Origin: JBKHDT01 sp049974825
Lineage (GTDB): Bacteria; Pseudomonadota; Gammaproteobacteria; Halothiobacillales; Halothiobacillaceae
DNA length: 5,586 bases
NCBI GenBank assembly: GCA_049974825.1
Contig: JBNGDJ010000132.1
Coordinates: forward strand, 1-5,586
Direction of reading: 5' to 3'
In this document: positions 1 to 5,584 of the stretch, in pieces
How positions within the stretch are numbered: the first letter of the stretch is position 1
Layout of the letters: each line of letters opens with the position of its first letter
The notes under the pieces: model-generated
What the model saw: only the letters and a program-made list of their open reading frames with translations
The model's database searches: none
What the model was told of the DNA's origin: nothing
Position numbers and translations under genes: made by a program

Positions 1-513
1 GAACATCCGCCCATGCCCTGCATCCGCTGCGGCAAGTGTGCCGAAGCCTGCCCGGCGGATCTGCTGCCACAGCAGCTTTACTGGTATTCGCGGGCCCAGG
101 ACTACGACCGGGTCCAGGAGTACCATCTGTTCGACTGCATCGAGTGTGGCGTTTGTTCCGCCGTCTGTCCTTCGCATATCCCGCTGGTACAGTATTTCCG
201 GCACGCCAAGACCGAGATATGGGCTCGGGAACACGAGCGGGCCAAGTCAGAACTGGCGCGTGAGCGCTACGAATTCCACCAGGAACGCATAGAGCGCGAG
301 AAAGCCGAGCGCGAAAACGCCATGGCGCGCAAGAAAGCGGCGCTGGCTGCAAAGAAGCAGGCAGAAGCGGCTGAGACCTCGGACAAGCCGGCAAAGGCGG
401 AAGATGCCAAGTCAGTCGACAAGGACGAAATCGCGGCGGCCGTGGCGCGGGCCAAGGCACGCAAGGCGGCCAGGCAGGCCGAGGCCGGCAAGGCCGATGG
501 CGAGCAGAATTGA
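1..513 (+). CDS. rsxC: RsxC/RnfC, electron transport complex subunit C (C-terminal part)
   Basis: This is the 3' end of the gene; the reading frame is open from base 1, so the true start lies upstream. The 170 visible residues carry two ferredoxin-type CxxCxxCxxxCP motifs (Cys 7/10/13/17 and Cys 46/49/52/56 of the fragment), which bind the two [4Fe-4S] clusters of RnfC. From about residue 75 the protein becomes a charged Ala/Lys/Glu-rich stretch, probably helical or coiled-coil. It contains one copy of the AxAxARAKARKA-type repeat known from gammaproteobacterial RsxC tails. RnfC is the peripheral subunit with the NADH/FMN site, but that domain is outside the window. The tail is short compared with E. 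coli RsxC, which has several repeat copies. The gene ends 14 nt before rsxD and is clearly in the same operon. The identification is secure from the motifs, the tail and the downstream genes. Confidence 0.95.
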   Translation, partial: EHPPMPCIRCGKCAEACPADLLPQQLYWYSRAQDYDRVQEYHLFDCIECGVCSAVCPSHIPLVQYFRHAKTEIWAREHERAKSELARERYEFHQERIEREKAERENAMARKKAALAAKKQAEAAETSDKPAKAEDAKSVDKDEIAAAVARAKARKAARQAEAGKADGEQN

Positions 514-527
514 ACCGGAAACGATCC

Positions 528-1598
528 ATGCACTTCGAGATTCACAGTTCGCCCCACGTCCAGAGCACGAGCACGGTGGCTCAGGTCATGCGGGCGGTGC
601 TGTACGCCCTGATCCCGGGGACGCTGGTCGCCATTGCCCTGATGGGCTGGGGCGTGCTGGTGAATGTGCTGCTGGCGGTGGCCTCAGCGCTTGTGTTCGA
701 GGCGGTCATGCTCTCGATTCGTCGACGGCCCGTGGGCTTTTACCTGCGAGACGGATCGGTGGTGGTGCTGGCCTGGATTCTCGCGCTTTGCCTGCCGACG
801 CTGGTCCCCTGGTGGATTCCGGTTTTTGCCGCCGGTTTCGCGGTGGTGGTCGGCAAGCAGCTTTTCGGCGGGTTGGGTTACAACTTGTTCAACCCGGCCA
901 TGGTCGGTTACGTGGTGGTGCTGGTGTCCTTTCCGGCGCAGATGACGCTCTGGGGCACGCCTGCCGGGGGGGAGGGCCTGCGCCTGGGCTTTCTTGAGAC
1001 CTGGCAGTGGAGCCTTTTCGGCACCATGCCGCCGGGGCTCGCGCTGGATGCGATCACGCAGGCCACACCGCTGGATGCCTGGCGTACGGAGCAGAGTCTG
1101 GGGGTCACGGGAATCTCGGCGCTCCAGGACCATCCGGCCTTTGGCATCCTGGCCGGGCAGGGCAGCGAGTGGGTGGCGCTGGCGTTTCTTGCCGGCGGCG
1201 TCTGGATGATCTGGCGCCGCATCATTCGCTGGCATATTCCGGTGGCCATGCTCGGATCCCTGACGCTTGTCTCGACGGTGTTCTGGCTTGTCGACCCTGA
1301 GGCCTTCGGTTCGCCGGCCTTCCACCTGCTGGCCGGCGGAACCATGCTGGGGGCCTTTTTCGTGGCCACCGACCCGGTCTCCGCCGCCACCACGGACCTG
1401 GGTCGGCTGGTTTACGGGGCCGGAATCGGGGTGCTGATATACGTGATCCGCTCGTTCGGCGTCTACGTGGACGGCGTGGCCTTCGCGGTACTGCTCATGA
1501 ACGCCGCAGTCCCCCTGATCGACTACTACACTCAGCCCAGACCCTTCGGGCACAAGAAGACCCGGGCTTCCTCAGCCAGTGGCAAGGGAGGGGCATAG
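528..1598 (+). CDS. rsxD: RsxD/RnfD, electron transport complex membrane subunit D
   Basis: This 356-residue integral membrane flavoprotein of the Rnf/Rsx complex is close to the roughly 350 residues usual for the family. About ten hydrophobic segments are visible, including residues about 24-63, 77-108, 118-139, 215-229, 237-255, 265-284, 294-312 and 315-334. The motif DAITQATPLD (about 174-183) contains Thr180, which corresponds to the threonine that carries covalently bound FMN in RnfD and NqrB. Other family signatures are KQLFGGLGYNLFNPAMVGYVV, split here around residues 110-130, the TDPVSAATT motif near 281-289, and the C-terminal PLIDYYTQPRPFGH. I chose ATG 528 because its product (MHFEIHSSPH) lines up residue for residue with the E. 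coli start as I recall it, and GGAA lies 7 nt upstream. An in-frame TTG at 510 that overlaps the rsxC stop would add six residues. RsxD passes electrons through the membrane with RsxG and RsxE. Confidence 0.95.
   Translation: MHFEIHSSPHVQSTSTVAQVMRAVLYALIPGTLVAIALMGWGVLVNVLLAVASALVFEAVMLSIRRRPVGFYLRDGSVVVLAWILALCLPTLVPWWIPVFAAGFAVVVGKQLFGGLGYNLFNPAMVGYVVVLVSFPAQMTLWGTPAGGEGLRLGFLETWQWSLFGTMPPGLALDAITQATPLDAWRTEQSLGVTGISALQDHPAFGILAGQGSEWVALAFLAGGVWMIWRRIIRWHIPVAMLGSLTLVSTVFWLVDPEAFGSPAFHLLAGGTMLGAFFVATDPVSAATTDLGRLVYGAGIGVLIYVIRSFGVYVDGVAFAVLLMNAAVPLIDYYTQPRPFGHKKTRASSASGKGGA
1585..1591 (+). promoter_or_regulatory. Ribosome binding site of rsxG
   Basis: AGGGAGG lies inside the last codons of rsxD, nine bases before the GTG at 1601. 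It is a strong Shine-Dalgarno match and supports the GTG start, which follows the rsxD stop by only two bases. Confidence 0.7.
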
Positions 1599-1600
1599 TC

Positions 1601-2332
1601 GTGGAAATCAGACAGGTCGCCATTACGGCCGCTCTGCTCGCCGCGTTCACTGTGGCCGGGGTGGCATTGGTTGCGCTTACCCGCGAATCGACCGTTGACC
1701 GGATTGCGCAGAACGAGCGCGAGATGATGCTTGCGCGCATTGCCGCCGTGCTTGAACCTGGCAGCTATGACAATGACCCGGTAGAGGATGCATTCCCGAT
1801 CTCTGATCCGTCAGCCCTTGGCTGGCGTTCGGGGGTCGAGCCAATCGGGTACCGGGCAAGGCTGGGCGGTCGGATCACGGCCGTGGTGCTTCCCGCGAAT
1901 GCACCGGAGGGCTATGGTGGCGACATCAATTTGCTGGTAGGGGTCACGGCAGAGGGGGTGATCAGCGGGGTGCGGGTCACGCGCCACCGAGAAACCCCCG
2001 GCCTGGGCGACCCGATCGAGGCGGAAAAATCCGACTGGATCCTGGGTTTTGAAGGCAAGAGCTTGGACAACCCGCAGAATGGCTGGGCAGTGCGCAAGGA
2101 TGGCGGCGCGTTCGACCAGTTTACCGGTGCGACGATCACGCCGCGGGCCGTGGTGCACGCCGTTTACAGGAGCCTGCAGTACGCCAAGGATTACCATGAA
2201 CGTCTCTTTGAAAGGGAAACAAGGCCCAGTCAGGCCCCGGCGGGCGACGATCAAGCTGTTGACCAGGCAGCAGAGCGCCTGCAGGGCAGGGCGGTAATAG
2301 TGCGGAGTATTCCTGGGAGCGCGGAATCATGA
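1601..2332 (+). CDS. rsxG: RsxG/RnfG, electron transport complex subunit G (FMN-binding)
   Basis: This 243-residue flavoprotein has one N-terminal membrane anchor (about 6-27) followed by a periplasmic FMN-binding domain. The motif FDQFTGATITPRAVV (about 171-185) is the S/T-G-A-T signature. Thr178 is the expected site of the phosphoester-linked FMN, as in RnfG and NqrC. The upstream stretch HRETPGLGDPIE (about 129-140) is also a family hallmark. Translation starts at a GTG two bases after rsxD stops, with AGGGAGG nine bases upstream. The stop codon overlaps the rsxE start (ATGA), so translation of the two is probably coupled. The family domain ends near residue 203; about 40 further polar residues (about 204-243) follow, making it longer than the roughly 206 residues of E. 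coli RsxG. Within the complex it shuttles electrons on the periplasmic side. Identification is firm; the role of the extra tail is unknown. Confidence 0.95.
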   Translation: MEIRQVAITAALLAAFTVAGVALVALTRESTVDRIAQNEREMMLARIAAVLEPGSYDNDPVEDAFPISDPSALGWRSGVEPIGYRARLGGRITAVVLPANAPEGYGGDINLLVGVTAEGVISGVRVTRHRETPGLGDPIEAEKSDWILGFEGKSLDNPQNGWAVRKDGGAFDQFTGATITPRAVVHAVYRSLQYAKDYHERLFERETRPSQAPAGDDQAVDQAAERLQGRAVIVRSIPGSAES

Positions 2333-3033
2333 GCGATGTACGGCTGGGAGACCTGGCGCGGGACGGGCTGTGGCGAAATAATCCGGCGCTGGTCCAGATT
2401 CTGGGCCTTTGTCCTCTGCTGGCGATTTCCAATACCACCGTGAATGCCCTGGGTCTGGCGGCAGCCACTCTGGCCACGGTCCTGCTGTCGAACGTGCTGG
2501 TTTCGCTGATCCGGCACTGGGTGCGCCCGGAAGTGCGCCTGCCGGTGTTTGTCATGGTGATTGCCTCCGTCGTCACGGCCATCGAGCTGACCATGAATGC
2601 GTTCTTCCACCAGCTTTACCTGGTGCTTGGGATCTTCATCCCGCTGATTGTGACCAACTGTTTCATTATCGCCCGCGCGGAGGGGTTCGCTTCCCGACAT
2701 CGCGTACGCCACGCGGCCTGGGATGGCCTGATGATGGGGCTGGGCTTCGGGCTCGCATTGGTGGCCATGGGCGCGGTGCGCGAGATGATCGGGTTTGGAA
2801 CTTTGCTGGCGAATGCCGAGCAGTTGTTCGGGCCCATGGCTGCCGGCTGGACGATTCGCGTCTTGCCTGAAGACAGTGGGTTTTTGCTGGCCATTCTGCC
2901 GCCCGGGGCGTTCATGACGCTTGCGGTTTTGATTGCGATCAAGCAGAAGCTGGACAACCGGGCCAGGGAGCTTGCGGCGCGGGCGCGGGCAGCGCAGGCC
3001 GGGTCCGATGAGCAGGTGGCACCAGCGGGTTGA
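2329..3033 (+). CDS. rsxE: RsxE/RnfE, electron transport complex membrane subunit E
   Basis: This 234-residue protein, near the family's usual length of about 230, has about six hydrophobic segments (roughly 24-40, 43-62, 71-90, 95-116, 130-152 and 184-205). Family signatures include the N-terminal WRNNPALVQILGLCPLLA and IPLIVTNCFIIARAE. Cys28 and Cys111 in these motifs correspond to the conserved cysteines which, with those of RnfA, hold an iron-sulfur cluster inside the membrane in solved Rnf/NQR structures. The C-terminus (about 207-234) is a charged Ala/Arg-rich tail on the cytoplasmic side. The ATG overlaps the rsxG stop by four bases, and GGGAG sits nine bases upstream. It is the last gene of the operon here: the next gene is 124 nt away and has its own ribosome binding site. 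nth, the usual E. coli follower, is not present. Confidence 0.95.
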   Translation: MSDVRLGDLARDGLWRNNPALVQILGLCPLLAISNTTVNALGLAAATLATVLLSNVLVSLIRHWVRPEVRLPVFVMVIASVVTAIELTMNAFFHQLYLVLGIFIPLIVTNCFIIARAEGFASRHRVRHAAWDGLMMGLGFGLALVAMGAVREMIGFGTLLANAEQLFGPMAAGWTIRVLPEDSGFLLAILPPGAFMTLAVLIAIKQKLDNRARELAARARAAQAGSDEQVAPAG

Positions 3034-3103
3034 TGGATCCCTCAATCCTGGCATGAATATCGAGCTTGCCCGGAAACAGGCCTGCAAAACGCGTCCAACC
3101 GAG

Positions 3104-3121
3104 AAGGCCTGCGCAGGCTTT
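3104..3121. other. Inverted repeat in the rsxE to hydrolase gap
   Basis: The central GCCTGCGCAGGC (3107-3118) is a perfect 12-base palindrome. It extends to a 7-bp stem (AAGGCCT with AGGCTTT, one G·T pair) around a GCGC loop. No T-run follows, so it is at best a weak terminator or processing site for the rsx transcript. The 8-base AGGCCTGC of its left arm also occurs at 3078-3085. Nothing else recognisable lies in the 3034-3157 gap apart from the hydrolase ribosome binding site. Confidence 0.35.
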
Positions 3122-3141
3122 GCGCAGCGTATCCTGACAAA

Positions 3142-3147
3142 AAGGAG
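3142..3147 (+). promoter_or_regulatory. Ribosome binding site deciding the hydrolase start
   Basis: AAGGAG lies ten bases before ATG 3158, at the end of a short A-rich run. It fixes the start at 3158, even though the frame is open back to 2933 inside rsxE. The signal peptide that begins exactly at 3158 supports the same choice. Confidence 0.8.
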
Positions 3148-3157
3148 AAACCCGAAG

Positions 3158-3943
3158 ATGAAAAGATTGCTGCTGGCCACTCTGGTGGCGCTGGCCACGA
3201 CGCCCGCATGGGCCGAGATTGTCACCGAGGAGGTCGAATACACCGCCGATGGGGTGACCATGAAGGGTTACATGGCCTGGGACGACGAGATCGAGGGCAA
3301 GCGGCCCGGAGTCCTTGTGGTCCACGAGTGGTGGGGACACAACGATTATGCCCGCAAGCGCGTGCGCCAGCTGGCCGAGTTGGGATACACGGCCTTTGCG
3401 CTGGACATGTACGGTGACGGGCAGACGGCCGATCACCCTGAAGATGCGGGCAAGTTTGCCAAGAAAGTGGCCCAGGATGCCGAGAGTCGCTCGGTTCGCT
3501 TTCTGGCGGCTCAGGAAGTCCTGGAATCGCATCCGACAGTCGAGTCGGGCCAAGTGGCCGCACTCGGTTACTGCTTCGGCGGATCGGTCTCCCTGAACAT
3601 GGCGCGCGAAGGGGCCGACCTGGCGGGCGTCGTGGCCTATCACGCCGGGTTGTCCTCGCCCGTCGAAGCGGCCCCGGGTGAAGTCAAGGCCCGGGTCCGG
3701 GTATTTACCGGCGCGGCCGACCCGATGGTGCCGCCCGAACAGGTGGCCGCCTTCGAAAAGGAAATGCAGGCCGCGGGTGTTGACTACGAAGTGGTCAGCT
3801 ACGAGGGCGTGCTGCACAGCTTTACCAACCCCGACGCGGACGAATTTGCCCGCCGCTTCAACATGCCGGTCGGATACGATGCGGCCGCTGACCGGGACTC
3901 CTGGGAAAAGACCCAGTCTTTCCTCGAGGAAATCTTCGAGTAG
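3158..3943 (+). CDS. Exported dienelactone hydrolase family protein
   Basis: This 261-residue alpha/beta-hydrolase of the dienelactone hydrolase family (Pfam DLH) has a Sec signal peptide: a Lys-Arg start, a hydrophobic core, and a probable cleavage after AWA at residue 19. The mature protein should therefore be periplasmic. The Cys-Asp-His triad is complete: Cys139 in the nucleophile elbow GYCFGG, Asp188 in TGAADPMVPPE and His220 in GVLHSF. Glu57 in VVHEWWG matches the glutamate that contacts the nucleophile cysteine in classical dienelactone hydrolase. LDMYGDG (82-88) is also typical. The family hydrolyses lactones and esters; the substrate here cannot be read from sequence, and the single-gene context gives no aromatic-degradation pathway. 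The longer in-frame ORF from 2933 overlaps rsxE and is rejected because AAGGAG and the signal peptide mark ATG 3158. It is probably its own transcription unit, or a weakly coupled tail of the rsx operon. Confidence 0.93.
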   Translation: MKRLLLATLVALATTPAWAEIVTEEVEYTADGVTMKGYMAWDDEIEGKRPGVLVVHEWWGHNDYARKRVRQLAELGYTAFALDMYGDGQTADHPEDAGKFAKKVAQDAESRSVRFLAAQEVLESHPTVESGQVAALGYCFGGSVSLNMAREGADLAGVVAYHAGLSSPVEAAPGEVKARVRVFTGAADPMVPPEQVAAFEKEMQAAGVDYEVVSYEGVLHSFTNPDADEFARRFNMPVGYDAAADRDSWEKTQSFLEEIFE

Positions 3944-3956
3944 TCCGGGCTCTCTG

Positions 3957-3982
3957 GGCGGGCAGAAACGAAGTCGCCCGCC
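3957..3982 (+). other. GC-rich hairpin downstream of the hydrolase gene
   Basis: GGCGGGC (3957-3963) pairs perfectly with GCCCGCC (3976-3982) around a 12-nt loop, starting 13 nt after the stop codon. There is no T-run behind it, so it may stabilise the mRNA 3' end or work together with the stronger terminator further on. Confidence 0.4.
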
Positions 3983-4010
3983 GCTCCTTCCGTCCAAGTG
4001 CCGAAATGAA

Positions 4011-4040
4011 GGTGGCCTGTCCCTGGAACAGGCCGCCTTT
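4011..4040 (+). terminator. Probable intrinsic terminator of the hydrolase gene
   Basis: GGTGGCCTGT (4011-4020) pairs with ACAGGCCGCC (4028-4037), ten pairs with one T·G wobble, around a 7-nt loop. It is followed directly by TTT (4038-4040). The T-run is short, so efficiency is uncertain. It separates the hydrolase gene from the calcium-binding protein gene. Confidence 0.6.
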
Positions 4041-4237
4041 CGTGAATCTGGCTCAAGAAAAACCCCCGCTTGCCGTCACCATATGCATTGGGTTTTGGGA
4101 CCGCATCAGCGGCAAGACGCGTCCGCCGGACCGACGCCCCGGGAAACGCAACCGCGGCCAACTCGATGAAATGGTGGCAGCAATTGACGCCAGCTTCCAT
4201 AATCGGAAGTCTTGGCGTGGCGTGCAGGAGACAGGGT
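4041..4237 (+). promoter_or_regulatory. Leader/promoter region of the EF-hand protein gene
   Basis: This 197-nt stretch has no convincing gene. It must hold the promoter and 5' leader of the next gene, but I cannot name a clear -35/-10 pair. CATAAT (4198-4203) is a possible -10 without a good -35. Several pairings are visible: CTTGCCG (4069-4075) with CGGCAAG (4110-4116), GTCC (4121-4124) with GGAC (4128-4131), and an imperfect dyad TGGC...GCCA (4175-4192) centred on CAATTG. The frame is open from 4070, but those extra 56 codons look non-coding. Confidence 0.4.
4226..4230 (+). promoter_or_regulatory. Ribosome binding site deciding the EF-hand protein start
   Basis: AGGAG lies seven bases before ATG 4238, ideal spacing. 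It selects this start over the in-frame upstream ATG at 4070, which has no comparable site. Confidence 0.75.
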
Positions 4238-5398
4238 ATGAAGATCACGGATTCGAAAATTGCAATGGCCTCGGCCCGGGGGCAGCGGGAATTGCAGCAC
4301 CGGGAAGAGTCGCTGACGGTGCGTCATGGAAACCGGCAGGTTTCGCTTCAGCGCAGTGATTCGCAGGTCCAGGACGAGGGCATGGTTTCGCTGATCCAGG
4401 ATCAGCGGGCCCATTCGCATGGCGGCGGGCATGCTGATCGCGTGGAAATCTCGGTGGCGGCACGGGAGGCCGCGCGCCAGGCGTCCGCCACGGCGACTGT
4501 GGTCGATGGAGCGGATAAAGCCGAGGCCACCGGGGAGGTGGCTGACAGCGAAGGAAAAATGGCCCTGGAGCCGAAGTACGCGATCCTTGCCAACCTGCTC
4601 GAAAAACTGACCGGACGCAAGGTTGTATTGTTTGATGCGGACAAGCTGCGCTCAGACAAGGCAGAGGCTGTGCCCGACGAGATGCCTGAATCCCGGGCTG
4701 ACGCGAGCGAGACCGGCACGGAGGACGGGGACTTTGGCTTTGCCTACAGCGCCCGCAGCATTCGGGCGGAATTCGAGTCAACCCGTTTCGAGGCCCGTGG
4801 CGTGGTACACACGGCTGACGGGCGTCAGATTGACATCGGCGTTGAGCTGAATCTCAGCCGTTCGTTTGTCGAGATGAACGCCATCGACGTGGCCATCGGC
4901 AATGCCCGGCTCAAGGATCCGTTGGTGATCAACCTCGATGGCGGTTCTGCGGAGCTTGAGAGCGAGCGGTTTGTCTTTGACATCGATGCCCAGGGCGAGC
5001 CGGAGTCTCTGGCCCGCCTGGCATCCGGCAGCGGATTCCTGGCGCTGGACAAGGATGGGAGCGGTACGATTGATGATGGCTCGGAGCTGTTCGGGGCGCT
5101 GAGCGGGGACGGGTTTGCCGACCTGGCCGCCCATGACGAGGATGGCAATGGCTGGATCGACGAGAGCGACGCCGTATTCCAGCAACTGCGGGTCTGGATC
5201 GGCGCCGGCAGCGAAAATGAACAGTTGCGCACCTTGTCATCCCTCGGCATCGGGGCGATCTACCTGGGCAGCGCCGATACCCAGTTCAGTCTCAAGGACG
5301 AGGAAAATGCCCTTCTGGGCATGCTGCGCCAGACGGGCGTCTATCTGCACGAGAGTGGGCGCGCCGGGACCATCCAGCAGATCGACCTGGCGGTATGA
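4238..5398 (+). CDS. Conserved EF-hand/RTX-like calcium-binding protein of unknown function
   Basis: This 386-residue acidic protein has no signal peptide and no membrane segment. Residues 1-110 are polar and low in obvious motifs (MKITDSKIAM start, Gln/Arg-rich, then Ala-rich). Residues about 111-135 look like a short helical segment, followed by an acidic linker (about 136-168). The C-terminal half (about 169-386) resembles a module seen in RTX proteins and in stand-alone hypotheticals. It has a VINLDGG/FDIDAQGEPES region (230-257), SGSGFLALDKDGSGTIDDGSELFG (263-286), SGDGFADLAAHDEDGNGWIDESD (289-311), LRVW (317-320), a LGIGAIYLG segment (336-344) and the ending GTIQQIDLAV. Two EF-hand-type loops are visible: D271-x-D273-G-S-G with Glu at position 13 instead of 12, and D300-x-D302-G-N-G ending with Asp311. 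Calcium binding is inferred and the function is unknown. The intact ending suggests a full-length gene. It appears monocistronic, with terminators on both sides. Confidence 0.88.
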   Translation: MKITDSKIAMASARGQRELQHREESLTVRHGNRQVSLQRSDSQVQDEGMVSLIQDQRAHSHGGGHADRVEISVAAREAARQASATATVVDGADKAEATGEVADSEGKMALEPKYAILANLLEKLTGRKVVLFDADKLRSDKAEAVPDEMPESRADASETGTEDGDFGFAYSARSIRAEFESTRFEARGVVHTADGRQIDIGVELNLSRSFVEMNAIDVAIGNARLKDPLVINLDGGSAELESERFVFDIDAQGEPESLARLASGSGFLALDKDGSGTIDDGSELFGALSGDGFADLAAHDEDGNGWIDESDAVFQQLRVWIGAGSENEQLRTLSSLGIGAIYLGSADTQFSLKDEENALLGMLRQTGVYLHESGRAGTIQQIDLAV

Positions 5399-5410
5399 CG
5401 CCGTGGATTG

Positions 5411-5441
5411 AAGCCGGGCGGGCCGAGTCGCACCGGCTTTT
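5411..5441 (+). terminator. Probable intrinsic terminator of the EF-hand protein gene
   Basis: AAGCCGG (5411-5417) pairs with CCGGCTT (5433-5439). The stem continues as GCG with CGC past one bulged A, leaving an 8-nt loop. Ts at 5438-5441 complete the pattern. It starts 12 nt after the stop codon. Confidence 0.6.
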
Positions 5442-5469
5442 GCGAGGCGGTGGCTTTCTTTAGGGAAAC

Positions 5470-5501
5470 TCTGCACAAATCCATCCATGGATTTGTGCAG
5501 A
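5470..5501. repeat. Perfect inverted repeat 1 of the hairpin array (15-bp arms)
   Basis: The left arm TCTGCACAAATCCAT (5470-5484) and right arm ATGGATTTGTGCAGA (5487-5501) are exact reverse complements separated by CC. The apex reads CAT-CC-ATG. A 15-bp perfect stem with a 2-base spacer is far beyond chance, and there is no T-run to suggest a simple terminator. Confidence 0.9.
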
Positions 5502-5504
5502 CAC

Positions 5505-5533
5505 GCATGGCCCGGTACACGCCCGGGCCATGC
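5505..5533. repeat. Perfect inverted repeat 2 of the hairpin array (11-bp arms)
   Basis: GCATGGCCCGG (5505-5515) and CCGGGCCATGC (5523-5533) are exact reverse complements around the 7-nt TACACGC. It begins three bases after repeat 1 ends. Confidence 0.88.
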
Positions 5534-5535
5534 TC

Positions 5536-5564
5536 CGCAATTCAATGGCTTACGCCATTGTGCG
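5536..5564. repeat. Inverted repeat 3 of the hairpin array (7+4-bp arms)
   Basis: CAATGGC (5543-5549) and GCCATTG (5554-5560) pair perfectly around TTAC. CGCA (5536-5539) and TGCG (5561-5564) extend the stem across a 3-nt bulge on the left. Confidence 0.75.
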
Positions 5565-5584
5565 TTGGGGCATCCATGCCCCAA
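5565..5584. repeat. Perfect inverted repeat 4 of the hairpin array (9-bp arms)
   Basis: TTGGGGCAT (5565-5573) and ATGCCCCAA (5576-5584) are exact reverse complements separated by CC, giving the same CAT-CC-ATG apex as repeat 1. It abuts repeat 3 directly, and the window ends two bases later, so the array may continue. Confidence 0.88.

Noticed and set aside
684..1553. 289-codon open frame on the minus strand opposite rsxD
   Set aside because: It is antisense to a certain gene, rich in Arg/His/Gln/Pro with no recognisable motif. This is the typical shadow of GC-rich coding DNA.
3107..3135. Promoter for the hydrolase with TATCCT (3130-3135) as -10
   Set aside because: There is no acceptable -35 at 16-18 nt upstream. 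The match is too weak to report.
2933..3157. N-terminal extension of the hydrolase in the same frame
   Set aside because: It overlaps rsxE, is Arg-rich nonsense in character, and would bury the signal peptide. AAGGAG before 3158 marks the real start.
2251..3261. 336-codon minus-strand open frame opposite rsxE
   Set aside because: It covers rsxE and crosses the gap into the hydrolase gene, and has low-complexity shadow composition and no family signature.
2939..3997. 352-codon minus-strand open frame opposite the hydrolase gene
   Set aside because: The plus-strand gene has a full catalytic triad, signal peptide and ribosome binding site. The antisense product has no recognisable domain.
4070..4237. 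N-terminal extension of the EF-hand protein from ATG 4070
   Set aside because: It has no ribosome binding site, its 56 residues look non-coding, and AGGAG sits ideally before ATG 4238.
3799..4248. 149-codon minus-strand open frame across the hydrolase 3' end and the following gap
   Set aside because: It runs through the terminator hairpin and has no motif and no plausible context.
5237..5584. 115-codon minus-strand open frame running through the hairpin array
   Set aside because: It reads through four palindromes and antisense to the EF-hand gene. The product shows no transposase or other family features.
5470..5584. CRISPR array interpretation of the terminal repeats
   Set aside because: There are no direct repeats of constant length with unique spacers. 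The units are palindromes with different stems, adjacent to each other.
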